Part shown: positions 11,284 through 17,446 of the stretch, in pieces
Layout: each line of letters opens with the position of its first letter
Position numbering within the stretch: the stretch's first letter is position 1
From: an uncultured Acidobacteriota bacterium
GTDB lineage: Bacteria; Acidobacteriota; Vicinamibacteria; Vicinamibacterales; UBA8438
DNA: 19,212 nt
Direction of reading: 5' to 3'
NCBI GenBank assembly: GCA_913043805.1
Contig: CAJWMX010000007.1
Location: 1-19,212 of the forward strand
The notes under the pieces: model-generated
Told to the model about the DNA's origin: nothing
The model's input: only the letters and a program-made list of their open reading frames with translations
Databases searched by the model: none
Translations under genes and position numbers: made by a program

Positions 11284-12048
11284 TCAGACGGCCGTAGGTG
11301 CGCTGGACGTGTCGGTGGACGTCGGTGGCGAGGCGTGGAGGCCGCATTCGGTCTTCGAGGCTCCGCGCCAGCGTCCGGCTCGGTCGTCTTCTTCGGCAGC
11401 CACGCGACTGGTGCAGGGGAGACAGCCAATGCTCGGGTAGCCCTGATCATGCAGCGGATTGTAGGGCACCTCATGACGCAGCAGGTGTCGCCAGACATCC
11501 TTCTTGGTCCACCGCACGAGCGGGTTGATCTTCTCGAGGCCGAACTTGGCATCCGGCTCCACCACCAGCGCGTTGGCACGAGCCGTGGTCTGATCCCGGC
11601 GGATGGCGGTGATCCAGGCGTCGAACCCGGCGAGCTGACCCTTGAGCGGGCTGACCTTCCGTTTGGCGCAGCAGAGATCCGGCTCGCGGGCCCAGAGCTC
11701 CGGACCATGCTCGGCCGCCTGCTCCTCGACGGTCTGCTCCGGAGAGACGCGTCGAATCTTCAGGCCGTAGCGCGATTCGAGCCGTTCCCAGAGGTCGTAC
11801 GTCTCGGGAAAGAGCAGGCCCGTGTCGAGCGTGAACATGTCGATCGGCAGCTGATGGCGCCCGATCAGGTCGATGAGCACACAGCCTTCAGCGCCGAACC
11901 CGGTGGCGAACGTGAGTCGCGAGCCGTAGTGATCGGCCGCCCACTTCAGGATCTTGAGCGGAGTGGCCTTTTCGAGCGCCTGTGCCGGGTCGATGAACGC
12001 GGCGGGGTCGAAGTTGGCTGTGTCCGGGCGAGTCAGCGTGTCGGTCAT
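11284..12048 (-). CDS. cysH: Assimilatory APS/PAPS reductase with 4Fe-4S motif
   Basis: Reduces adenylyl sulfate (or its 3'-phospho form) to sulfite using thioredoxin. The 254 residues belong to the PP-loop family. ATGFGAEGCVLIDLI (about residue 48) is the nucleotide-binding region and DTGLLFPETY (about 74) the conserved follower. Cys126-Cys127 and Cys209-X2-Cys212 form the CC ... CXXC set of 4Fe-4S enzymes, which generally prefer APS, so no APS kinase need be involved. Cys235 in ECGLH is the catalytic thiol. A Ser/Thr/Pro-rich tail of 16 residues follows. First structural gene of the operon, preceded by a Cys-codon leader peptide and an intrinsic terminator, which points to control by cysteine supply. 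ATG 12048 is the only candidate consistent with the family N-terminus. Confidence 0.95.
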   Translation of the reverse strand: MTDTLTRPDTANFDPAAFIDPAQALEKATPLKILKWAADHYGSRLTFATGFGAEGCVLIDLIGRHQLPIDMFTLDTGLLFPETYDLWERLESRYGLKIRRVSPEQTVEEQAAEHGPELWAREPDLCCAKRKVSPLKGQLAGFDAWITAIRRDQTTARANALVVEPDAKFGLEKINPLVRWTKKDVWRHLLRHEVPYNPLHDQGYPSIGCLPCTSRVAAEEDDRAGRWRGASKTECGLHASPPTSTDTSSAPTAV

Positions 12049-12083
12049 TGCTATCCAGTCCGTCGGAGAACGTGCTCGAAAAC

Positions 12084-12122
12084 AAAAAAAAGCCCGGGAG
12101 CCTTTTGGGCTCCCGGGCTTTT
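12084..12122 (-). terminator. Intrinsic terminator (attenuator) in the cysH leader
   Basis: A perfect 15-bp inverted repeat (arms 12108-12122 and 12088-12102) encloses a 5-nt loop. Read on the minus strand it is AAAAGCCCGGGAGCC, loop, then the complement, running into eight T residues (12091-12084). The GC-rich core is 11 bp. The U8 tract is on the minus-strand transcript, so it would stop RNA polymerase before cysH, whose ATG is 35 nt further on. On the plus strand only four T residues follow and no plus-strand gene ends here, so it is not a gene-end terminator for that strand. The sulfatase stop is about 190 nt upstream with the promoter and leader peptide in between, which favours an attenuator over a simple sulfatase terminator. 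Confidence 0.88.
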
Positions 12123-12202
12123 GGTCTCTCGCGTTGGTGCTTTCGTCTCTGTGAGTGATGCCTCAGCGCGACACGACCGTCAGCTCGGGGGCCCCGGGGG
12201 CC
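12108..12202 (-). promoter_or_regulatory. Candidate antiterminator pairing in the cysH leader
   Basis: The leader segment GGCCCCCGGG (12202 to 12193), starting 5 nt after the last Cys codon, can pair with CCCGGGAGCC (12117 to 12108), the 5' arm of the terminator: 9 of 10 bases are complementary with one C-A mismatch at 12199/12111. This pairing excludes the terminator. A ribosome stalled at the first Cys codons would leave the segment uncovered, while one reaching the TGA would have passed over it. A local GGCC-N5-GGCC hairpin (12202-12190) could compete. Confidence 0.65.
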
Positions 12203-12252
12203 TCCGGACAACAACAGCAACAAGCGGTGGTCGTGTGGGCGCGAGCGTTCAC
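12163..12252 (-). CDS. Cysteine-rich leader peptide of the cysH operon
   Basis: A 29-codon frame on the minus strand from GTG 12252 to TGA 12163-12165. Codons 11-15 (12208-12222) are five consecutive Cys codons (TGT TGC TGT TGT TGT), preceded by the run HTTTA and followed by PEAPGAPEL. It lies between a good promoter and an intrinsic terminator upstream of cysH, the classical layout of an amino-acid-responsive attenuator. The GTG is 9 nt past the -10, so translation would be leaderless (no ribosome site is seen). The same frame is open back to ATG 12294, but that start lies upstream of the -35 and would need another promoter. Its job would be to stall ribosomes when Cys-tRNA is scarce. It is regulatory rather than a functional product. 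Confidence 0.82.
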   Translation of the reverse strand: MNARAHTTTACCCCCPEAPGAPELTVVSR

Positions 12253-12261
12253 AACGGCACT

Positions 12262-12290
12262 GTTGTACCGCGTCGCACCTGATTCGTCAA
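12262..12290 (-). promoter_or_regulatory. Promoter of the cys leader and cysH operon
   Basis: -35 TTGACG (12285-12290), 17-bp spacer, -10 TACAAC (12262-12267). Five of six and four of six positions match the sigma70 consensus at optimal spacing. Initiation is expected near 12255, about 3 nt before the GTG of the leader peptide, and about 60 nt downstream of the sulfatase stop codon start at 12318. Confidence 0.75.
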
Positions 12291-12315
12291 GCATCGTTTG
12301 TCTCGTCTGTGAGAC

Positions 12316-14742
12316 CTACCGCAGATATCCCAGGCCGCGGAGTCGCTCCAACTCCTCCGATGACAGTGTGCCCGTCGACTCCTCGTCTGAGGGGAGCCGT
12401 CCAGCCGCGGTCCGTCGACGCCAGCGGTCGAGTTCGATGCCAAGTCGTTCGACCACCTCGGGATGCTCCGTCGCCAGGTCCGTCTGGTTCATCGGGTCCG
12501 CCGCATGGCCATACAACTCGAACTCCGGCTCGTCCGGCTCGCGCTGCTCGTTGTGTATCAGGCGCCATCCATCCAGCACCAGCGCCACCGACGCGTGCGC
12601 GTCCTCGACACCGGCCGCATCCCGCGTGTGCTCTTCAGCCACGGCGGCGCGGACTACCCATTGAGACGCGTCGGCGTCCGTCCCGGTTCCCGGTCCCCGC
12701 ATCAGCGGGAGCAGACTCTGGCCCTGGACCCCCCCAGGCACCACCAGCCCGCTCAGTTCGAGAAGGGTCGGCATCAGGTCGATGCTGCGGACGGTCTGGG
12801 TCACCACTCGACCGCTGGGGATCCGTCCTGGTCCCCACAGCAGTAGCGGAATCCGGGTTTGTTCGCCGTAGACCGTGTGTCCGTGCCAGGACTCGCCGTG
12901 CTCCAGAAACTCCTCCCCGTGGTCGCTGAGGACCGCTACGATCACGTGATCGGACAGGTCCCGCGCCTCCAGCCACTCGAACAGGCGCCCAAGCTCGGCG
13001 TCCATCCCTCTGATGGACCCGTCATACCAGGCCTGGCGATGGTCCATGAACTGGTCGACGTCGACGCCGGCCGCCTCGATCTGCGCCCGTGTCGGCATCA
13101 CCTGCCCTCGCAACAACCGGCTCTCGATCTCCAGCCTGACGTCGGCCATCCGGTCCTGGTGTGCCGTCCGCTCCTCCGGGTCGGCCCACCACGTGTCATA
13201 GGGGGGCCGGGGTTCAAACGGGCTGTGGGGATCGAAGACATGCAGAAACGCGAAGAACGGCGCGTGGTCGCGACGATCGAGCCACTCGAGCAGTCGATCG
13301 ACATACTCCCGCGCCGACTTGCTCCGTTTGGCGCCGGTTCGAGAGGTGGCTTCGTGCAGTTCCTCGAAGCCCTGGTGCAGGTTGGTGTCGGCGCCGGTGA
13401 AGCTGACCGACGAGAACGACACCGTCGCGTAGCCGGCCGCGCGATATACCTCGGCCAGAGTGACGGCGGCGCTGGGGAGCCGATCCGGCACGTCGAGCAC
13501 GCCATGCGCCAGCGGGTAGAGCGAGGTGAGGATCGAAGGGGTCGATGTCTTCGTCCAGGTTGCCTGCGCCAGCGCGTCATCGAACCGGACGCCCTCGGCG
13601 GCCCGGGCGGCCAGGGCGGGCGTGGTCTCGCGGTTGTGCCCATAGAGGCCCATGTGGTCGGGTCGGAGCGTGTCGGCCATGACCACGATCACCCCTTGCG
13701 GGACGTCGGTTTCCGGCCCACGCCGTCGGATGACCGGGGCTCCCCACAGTCCGATCGCGGCCGGTTCCGCCGATTCCACCGTCAAAGCGAGGGTGAGCTG
13801 GCGGCCGGCTATCGACGCGAGATCGACCTTCACCGGCTCCCATCGGTCCGGGGTCGTGATGGTGTGGGTGAACAGCTCAATCTCATCGGTGTCCGATTCG
13901 GCGGTGACACGGAAGGTGGTCGGGGTCGGCGTCATCGTCCCCAGGGAGAGGTCGAGCCAGGATCGGTCCGGAATGACCAGTGGGAACCGGACGGTCTCGG
14001 GAGCCTTGGCTACGAGGGTCTCTCGATAGATGTTGGCCTGACCGCGCCAGGCCACGCCGCTCGGTGTCTCGGCTAGGTGCTCGCGGTCGAACACCAGCCG
14101 GACCGAGGCGATCTCGAACTCGGCGCCGGCCTCGTCGCTCGGGCGGACGAACACTCGGTGGATGGCGGATGATGGCCTGGCGTCTTCGGTGAGGATCTCG
14201 TAGGTTCGAAGCTCGTCGCCGCTCAGCAACGGAGTCGAGAGCGCCCACGCGTCGTCCTCACGGACCCCGTCGAGGTCGAGAGCGCCCTGGCTCCGGAATC
14301 CGACCTCCAGCGTGGTGCCCTGTGAGACGCGGATCTCGATCTCGACGGCGTACAGTCGGTCCGTGCGGAGGCCGTCGTCTGGCCATTCCGCGTGAACAAA
14401 GCCGGTACCTTGCCGAGAACGTCCTCCCAGACGGCCTTCTCGCACGGCGAGTCCGTCGAGACCTCCTCCGTCCTGCCACGCCGCCGCCTCATCCGGAACG
14501 TCGAATCGCCAGAGCGCTCGGGCTGGCGCGGATGGCGTCGGAGAGTCGGTGATCGTGGTCCTGTCGCTGCCGACCTGATCCACCAGGTGAATGGTGGTGG
14601 GAAGCTGGTCCGGCGAGGCGCCGCAGGCGGCCGGCAGCGCGAACGTGGCTGCGGCCAACCCCCGATACAAGCCGTCACGCCACGATCGTGCGATGGTAGC
14701 CACGCCGTCTCGCAGGATACACCCGACCCCACACGCCGACAT
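12316..14742 (-). CDS. Sulfatase-superfamily lipoprotein (alkaline phosphatase fold)
   Basis: 808 residues. The N-terminus shows a hydrophobic segment ending in FALPAACGAS, a probable lipoprotein signal with the acylated Cys at residue 40; GTG 14703 would give a signal peptide of more normal length than ATG 14742. Residues about 70-345 are a beta-rich region, possibly carbohydrate-binding-like. The catalytic domain follows: MADTLRPDHMGLYG (about 355, metal-binding Asp), TSTPSILTSLYPLAHG (the nucleophile segment), HVFDPHSPF, SDHGEEFLEHG (about 602, metal-binding Asp/His), and WHGHTVYGEQTRIPLLLWGPG. The canonical sulfatase C/S-X-P-X-R signature reads S-T-P-S-I, lacking the Arg and any Cys, so formylglycine maturation and true sulfatase activity are doubtful. 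A phosphoesterase or transferase is the alternative. It sits upstream of the cys promoter and is divergent from padR. Confidence 0.88.
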   Translation of the reverse strand: MSACGVGCILRDGVATIARSWRDGLYRGLAAATFALPAACGASPDQLPTTIHLVDQVGSDRTTITDSPTPSAPARALWRFDVPDEAAAWQDGGGLDGLAVREGRLGGRSRQGTGFVHAEWPDDGLRTDRLYAVEIEIRVSQGTTLEVGFRSQGALDLDGVREDDAWALSTPLLSGDELRTYEILTEDARPSSAIHRVFVRPSDEAGAEFEIASVRLVFDREHLAETPSGVAWRGQANIYRETLVAKAPETVRFPLVIPDRSWLDLSLGTMTPTPTTFRVTAESDTDEIELFTHTITTPDRWEPVKVDLASIAGRQLTLALTVESAEPAAIGLWGAPVIRRRGPETDVPQGVIVVMADTLRPDHMGLYGHNRETTPALAARAAEGVRFDDALAQATWTKTSTPSILTSLYPLAHGVLDVPDRLPSAAVTLAEVYRAAGYATVSFSSVSFTGADTNLHQGFEELHEATSRTGAKRSKSAREYVDRLLEWLDRRDHAPFFAFLHVFDPHSPFEPRPPYDTWWADPEERTAHQDRMADVRLEIESRLLRGQVMPTRAQIEAAGVDVDQFMDHRQAWYDGSIRGMDAELGRLFEWLEARDLSDHVIVAVLSDHGEEFLEHGESWHGHTVYGEQTRIPLLLWGPGRIPSGRVVTQTVRSIDLMPTLLELSGLVVPGGVQGQSLLPLMRGPGTGTDADASQWVVRAAVAEEHTRDAAGVEDAHASVALVLDGWRLIHNEQREPDEPEFELYGHAADPMNQTDLATEHPEVVERLGIELDRWRRRTAAGRLPSDEESTGTLSSEELERLRGLGYLR

Positions 14743-14750
14743 CGCTCATC

Positions 14751-14779
14751 TTGAGAACCTAAATGAGTGCGGATACGCT
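14751..14779 (+). promoter_or_regulatory. Possible padR promoter
   Basis: -35 TTGAGA (14751-14756, 5 of 6), 17-bp spacer, -10 TACGCT (14774-14779, weak, 3 of 6). The -10 is 9 nt before the padR ATG, again predicting a leaderless message. It lies in the 46-nt gap shared with the divergent sulfatase start. Confidence 0.4.
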
Positions 14780-14788
14780 CCGGATGCA

Positions 14789-15142
14789 ATGATTAGGGAA
14801 CATAAAGGAGCGGCTGCGGGCAAGCTCGACGTTCCCCAGGGCACGCTCGACCTGCTGATTCTCACCATCCTCCGTCGTGAGCCGCTGCACGGTTACGGCA
14901 TTGCGCTACGGCTGGAGGCGCTCACGCGGGGCACGTTTCAGATCAATCCGGGGTCGTTGTTTCCGGCGCTCTACGGTCTCGAGCGCGACGGCAAGCTCCG
15001 TTGCGAGGAACGCCTCAGCGAGAACAACCGCAAGGCTCGCTTCTACGCGCTGACCCTGCGGGGCCGCTGCCAGCTCGAGCGGGAGGAGCGCCGGTGGGAG
15101 CGGGTCACCTCGGCGATCGCGACCGTTCTGCAGGAGGCATGA
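14789..15142 (+). CDS. PadR-family transcriptional regulator
   Basis: 117 residues forming a single winged-helix domain: QGTLDLLILTILRREPLHGY (residues about 17-36), GIALRLEALTRGTFQINPGSLFPALYGLERDG (recognition helix region) and the beta-wing with ARFYALTLRGRCQLEREERRW. This is the small PadR-s2 size and the type habitually paired with ADOP permeases in acidobacteria, where it represses its own operon. ATG 14789 is chosen because no other in-frame start lies near the conserved core; AAAGGAG at 14805-14810 is not followed by a usable start. Its TGA overlaps the ATG of the downstream permease frame (ATGA), so the two were once translationally coupled. Since the permease is broken here, the regulator may have lost its target. 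Confidence 0.92.
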   Translation: MIREHKGAAAGKLDVPQGTLDLLILTILRREPLHGYGIALRLEALTRGTFQINPGSLFPALYGLERDGKLRCEERLSENNRKARFYALTLRGRCQLEREERRWERVTSAIATVLQEA

Positions 15143-15603
15143 CCGCCTTCTATCGCCTACGGTCCTTCTTGCGGTGATTCTTCCGCCGTAACGAGGTCGA
15201 ACGGGCCCTCGACGACTACCTTGAGCGTGCCGCCGACGAGAAGATCCGTCACGGTTTTGCGCCTGACGAGGCCCTCCGCGCGGCCAAGATCGAGCTCGGA
15301 GGTATCGAGCGCACCAAGGAAGAGGTGCGGGCGACCTTGGCCTTCCAGCCGCTCGACACCCTGGCGCGGGACGTGCGCTACGCCATCCGCTCGTTCCGGC
15401 GACACAAGACATTCACCGCGGTGATCCTGCTGTGCGTCGCGCTGGGGGTGGGCGCGAATACGACCGTCTTCAGCTTCTTTGATTCGATCCTTCTGCGAGC
15501 GCTACCGGTGTCGAACCCCGACAGGCTCGTAGAGTTCTGGTGGTCGGTCGAGGAGCCGGGGCCGGACGTCCCGTGGCCGGGGCTGCGCACCACGCTTCTC
15601 CAG
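15139..15603 (+). pseudogene. ADOP-type ABC permease, nonsense-mutated and truncated
   Basis: The N-terminal 150 or so codons of an ADOP (acidobacterial duplicated orphan permease, MacB/FtsX-like) protein, normally about 800-900 residues. The start ATG overlaps the padR stop. After 12 codons an in-frame TGA (15175-15177) interrupts ...RSFLR / FFRRNEVERALDDYLERAADEK; homologues of this segment make a Trp (TGG) plausible at that position, so a single base change could explain it. The frame then continues with the conserved RDVRYAIRSFRRHKTFTAVI and the first membrane segment (LLCVALGVGANTTVFSFFDS), then LPVSNPDRLVEFW. Similarity ends near 15,560-15,610, where the sequence becomes the antisense of a sulfotransferase. 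The permease core is gone, so the gene cannot be functional. Confidence 0.85.
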
Positions 15604-15945
15604 GACCTCTGGCAGGCTACGCCGGACGAAGACGATCTTGTAGTGATGGGTGGCGGGCAGGTGCTGGAGGAGGAAGGAGATGACCTTCACGACCTTGCCC
15701 CGCGCATCGTCGAGCCAGGCGGTGTCCCCGCTCTTGTCGAGGTCCTTGACCGTCTCTAACTCATGGTAGCCCTTCGGGTTGTCGTCGTCGGCTTCGCGGA
15801 TGCCGTCTACGACCTCCTCCAGGCCTCCAGCCGAGATCATGCCCATCAGCATGGAGGTGCCGGAGCGAGGCAGACCGGAGACCACTACCACCGATTCGTC
15901 CACGCCAGGCGGGCCACCGCCGAAGAGCCGGCGCAGAAACGCCAT
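15502..15945 (-). pseudogene. Sulfotransferase family protein, truncated to its N-terminal third
   Basis: PAPS-dependent sulfotransferase-type fold. From ATG 15945 the protein has SGLPRSGTSMLMGM (P-loop-like 5'-phosphosulfate-binding motif, residues 23-36), GIREADDDNPKGYHELE (about 45-60), LDDARGKVVKVISFLLQHLP and IVFVRRSLPEVL (the 3'-phosphate-binding RxxxxS region). Similarity stops there, after about 115 residues of the 280-300 expected. The frame then runs through the antisense of the ADOP fragment to a stop at 15502, with unrelated, Pro/Arg-rich sequence. The 5' end and promoter are intact, so a stub may still be expressed. It is divergent from cysQ, whose substrate PAP is the by-product of sulfotransferases, a sensible former pairing. 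Confidence 0.82.
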
Positions 15946-15955
15946 CGTTGCAGCT

Positions 15956-15984
15956 ATTTCAATCGATGGCCTGGGACCCGTCAA
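15956..15984 (-). promoter_or_regulatory. Promoter of the truncated sulfotransferase
   Basis: -35 TTGACG (15979-15984), 17-bp spacer, -10 TGAAAT (15956-15961), with the ATG at 15945 lying 10 nt beyond the -10. The -35 is identical to that of the cys leader promoter. Confidence 0.55.
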
Positions 15985-16001
15985 GCGGCCCGTTCTCGTC
16001 G

Positions 16002-16030
16002 TTGCGGGTTCGGGACCGGGGCACTACACT
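16002..16030 (+). promoter_or_regulatory. Promoter of cysQ
   Basis: -10 TACACT (16025-16030) with a partial -35 TTGCGG (16002-16007) at 17-bp spacing. The ATG at 16040 is 9 nt after the -10 and there is no ribosome site, so a leaderless transcript is expected. Confidence 0.5.
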
Positions 16031-16039
16031 CGGCACGCG

Positions 16040-16819
16040 ATGATGCAGATCGAAGCGGTGAACGAGGTGGCGTTGCAGGCCGGTGACGTGGTCTTGCGCC
16101 ACTACGAGGCCCAGGACACCTGGGTCAAGGCCAAGGAGGATGGTTCGCCGGTGACCGGGGTGGACCTGGCGGCGGAAGAGATCATCTACGCCGGGTTGCA
16201 ACGGCTCGATCCGTCGATACCCTATGTGTCCGAAGAGCGCGAGCTGCCGGATTACGACACGCGGCGGGTCTGGCCACGCTACTGGCTGGTGGATCCGCTC
16301 GACGGCACCAAGGAATTCATCAACCGGACCGATGAGTTCACGGTGAACATCGCCTTGATCGAGGCGGGGCAGCCGGTGCTCGGGGTCGTGGTGGCTCCGG
16401 CCTCCAACCTGCTGTACTACGCGCGCAATGGCGAGGGTGCCTGGAAACGCGATGGCGACGGCCCGTCCGAGCGCCTGCGGTCCCGCCTGGCCGATCCAGC
16501 CGCAACGCTGCGAATCGTCGAAAGCCGTTCTCATCCGAGCCCGGCCCTCGAGGCGTTTCTCGAGCCGTTCACCATCAGCGAACGGGTGAAGAGCGGCAGC
16601 TCGCTCAAGTTCTGCGCGGTGGCCGACGGCCGAGCCGACATGTATCCCAGGCTCGGGCCAACGATGGAGTGGGACGTGGCCGCCGGCGACTGCGTCTATC
16701 GCAACTCTGGCGACCCCGAGCCGCACCCTGGAACGCTCGAGTACAACAAGCCCTCCCTGAAGAACCCGAGCTTCGTCATCGGGTTGCCGCCAGGCAGCTA
16801 CACCTTGCCCGCCGGGTGA
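16040..16819 (+). CDS. cysQ: 3'(2'),5'-bisphosphate nucleotidase CysQ
   Basis: Hydrolyses 3'-phosphoadenosine 5'-phosphate (PAP) to AMP, removing the inhibitory by-product of PAPS-using enzymes and so sustaining sulfur assimilation. The 259 residues belong to the lithium-sensitive inositol monophosphatase superfamily. Metal-binding motifs are WLVDPLDGTKEFINR (about residue 95) and MEWDVAAGD (about 213). The substrate-region features SGSSLKFCAVADGRADMYPR and the C-terminal NPSFVIG match CysQ more closely than inositol monophosphatase (SuhB). Two adjacent ATGs (16040, 16043) are possible starts. It is divergent from the sulfotransferase fragment and followed 12 nt downstream by the DUF4202 gene, probably co-transcribed. 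In this window CysH looks APS-type, so PAP would come mainly from sulfotransferases. Confidence 0.95.
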   Translation: MMQIEAVNEVALQAGDVVLRHYEAQDTWVKAKEDGSPVTGVDLAAEEIIYAGLQRLDPSIPYVSEERELPDYDTRRVWPRYWLVDPLDGTKEFINRTDEFTVNIALIEAGQPVLGVVVAPASNLLYYARNGEGAWKRDGDGPSERLRSRLADPAATLRIVESRSHPSPALEAFLEPFTISERVKSGSSLKFCAVADGRADMYPRLGPTMEWDVAAGDCVYRNSGDPEPHPGTLEYNKPSLKNPSFVIGLPPGSYTLPAG

Positions 16820-16831
16820 TAGGTGCGGGAC

Positions 16832-17419
16832 ATGAACGGGGACACAAAATTCGCCCGGGCCATCGAGCGCTTCGACACGGCGAACGCGGACGATCCCAAT
16901 CCCGAGACCATCGACGGGGTGGACCAGCCAAAGGAGCTGGTCTACGCCCGTCGGATGACCTCGACTCTCGCCCGGTTCGCGCCCCACGCGTCCGACGTCG
17001 TGCGGCTGGCCGCCCGAAGCCAGCACATCCGTCGGTGGACGGTGCCTCGCGCCGACTTCCCGGCGGGGCGAGACGGCTACCGCCGCTGGCGCACGCACCT
17101 CTATGGCCTACACGCCGACACCGCTTCGGCCATCCTCCGCGACGTTGGCTACGACGAGTCGACCGTGAGTCGGGTCGCATCCTTGCTCCGAAAGGAGCGC
17201 CTCAAGCTCGACCCGGACATGCAGCTGCTCGAGGATGTCGCCTGTTTGGTGTTCCTGGAGCACTACCTGCCGGACTTCGCGCCGAAGCACGACGACGAGA
17301 AGCTGGTGGGCGTGTTGCGCAAGACTTGGCGCAAGATGTCTCCCGCAGGGCGCGAGGCGGCGCTGATGTTGCCGCTGACGTCATCGCTACGGGCGCTCGT
17401 CGAGCGCGCGCTCGTCTGA
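16832..17419 (+). CDS. DUF4202 family protein
   Basis: 195 residues, soluble. The sequence fits the DUF4202 family throughout: RFDTANADDPNPETIDG near the start, PKELVYARRM, RLAARSQHIRRWTVPR (about residue 60), YRRWRTHLYGLHAD, VASLLRKERLKLDPDMQLLEDVACLVFLEHYLPDF (about 115-150) and KLVGVLRKTWRKMSP. The conserved His/Arg and EDVACLVFLEHY pattern suggests an all-helical, possibly HD-like hydrolase fold, but no activity is established to my knowledge. ATG 16832 is chosen over GTG 16823 because AGGTG (16821-16825) sits 6 nt before it. It follows cysQ by 12 nt, so a link to PAP or sulfur nucleotide metabolism is a positional inference. It converges with the glycosyltransferase pseudogene after 27 nt. 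Confidence 0.88.
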   Translation: MNGDTKFARAIERFDTANADDPNPETIDGVDQPKELVYARRMTSTLARFAPHASDVVRLAARSQHIRRWTVPRADFPAGRDGYRRWRTHLYGLHADTASAILRDVGYDESTVSRVASLLRKERLKLDPDMQLLEDVACLVFLEHYLPDFAPKHDDEKLVGVLRKTWRKMSPAGREAALMLPLTSSLRALVERALV

Positions 17420-17446
17420 TTCCTCACCCACTGCGTCGATCTGCGC

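Noticed and set aside
12084..12122. The hairpin as an ordinary terminator for the sulfatase gene or a bidirectional terminator.
   Set aside because: A promoter and leader peptide separate it from the sulfatase stop by about 190 nt, it sits inside the cysH leader, and no plus-strand gene ends nearby. A dual role for sulfatase read-through cannot be excluded.
11888..12223. A minus-strand frame through the Cys-codon run in another phase (Leu codons, starting at TTG 12223), which could suggest a leucine leader.
   Set aside because: It has no stop before the terminator and runs on into cysH. The Cys frame has a promoter-consistent GTG start, stops 41 nt before the hairpin, and precedes a cysteine-pathway gene.
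12049..12255. A SAM riboswitch or T-box in the cysH leader.
   Set aside because: I see no SAM riboswitch core or T-box consensus. The roughly 130 nt before the terminator is mostly the coding frame of the leader peptide.
15175..15177. Selenocysteine or other UGA recoding in the ADOP frame.
   Set aside because: ADOP permeases have no selenocysteine, no SECIS-like hairpin was noticed, and the gene is also truncated downstream.
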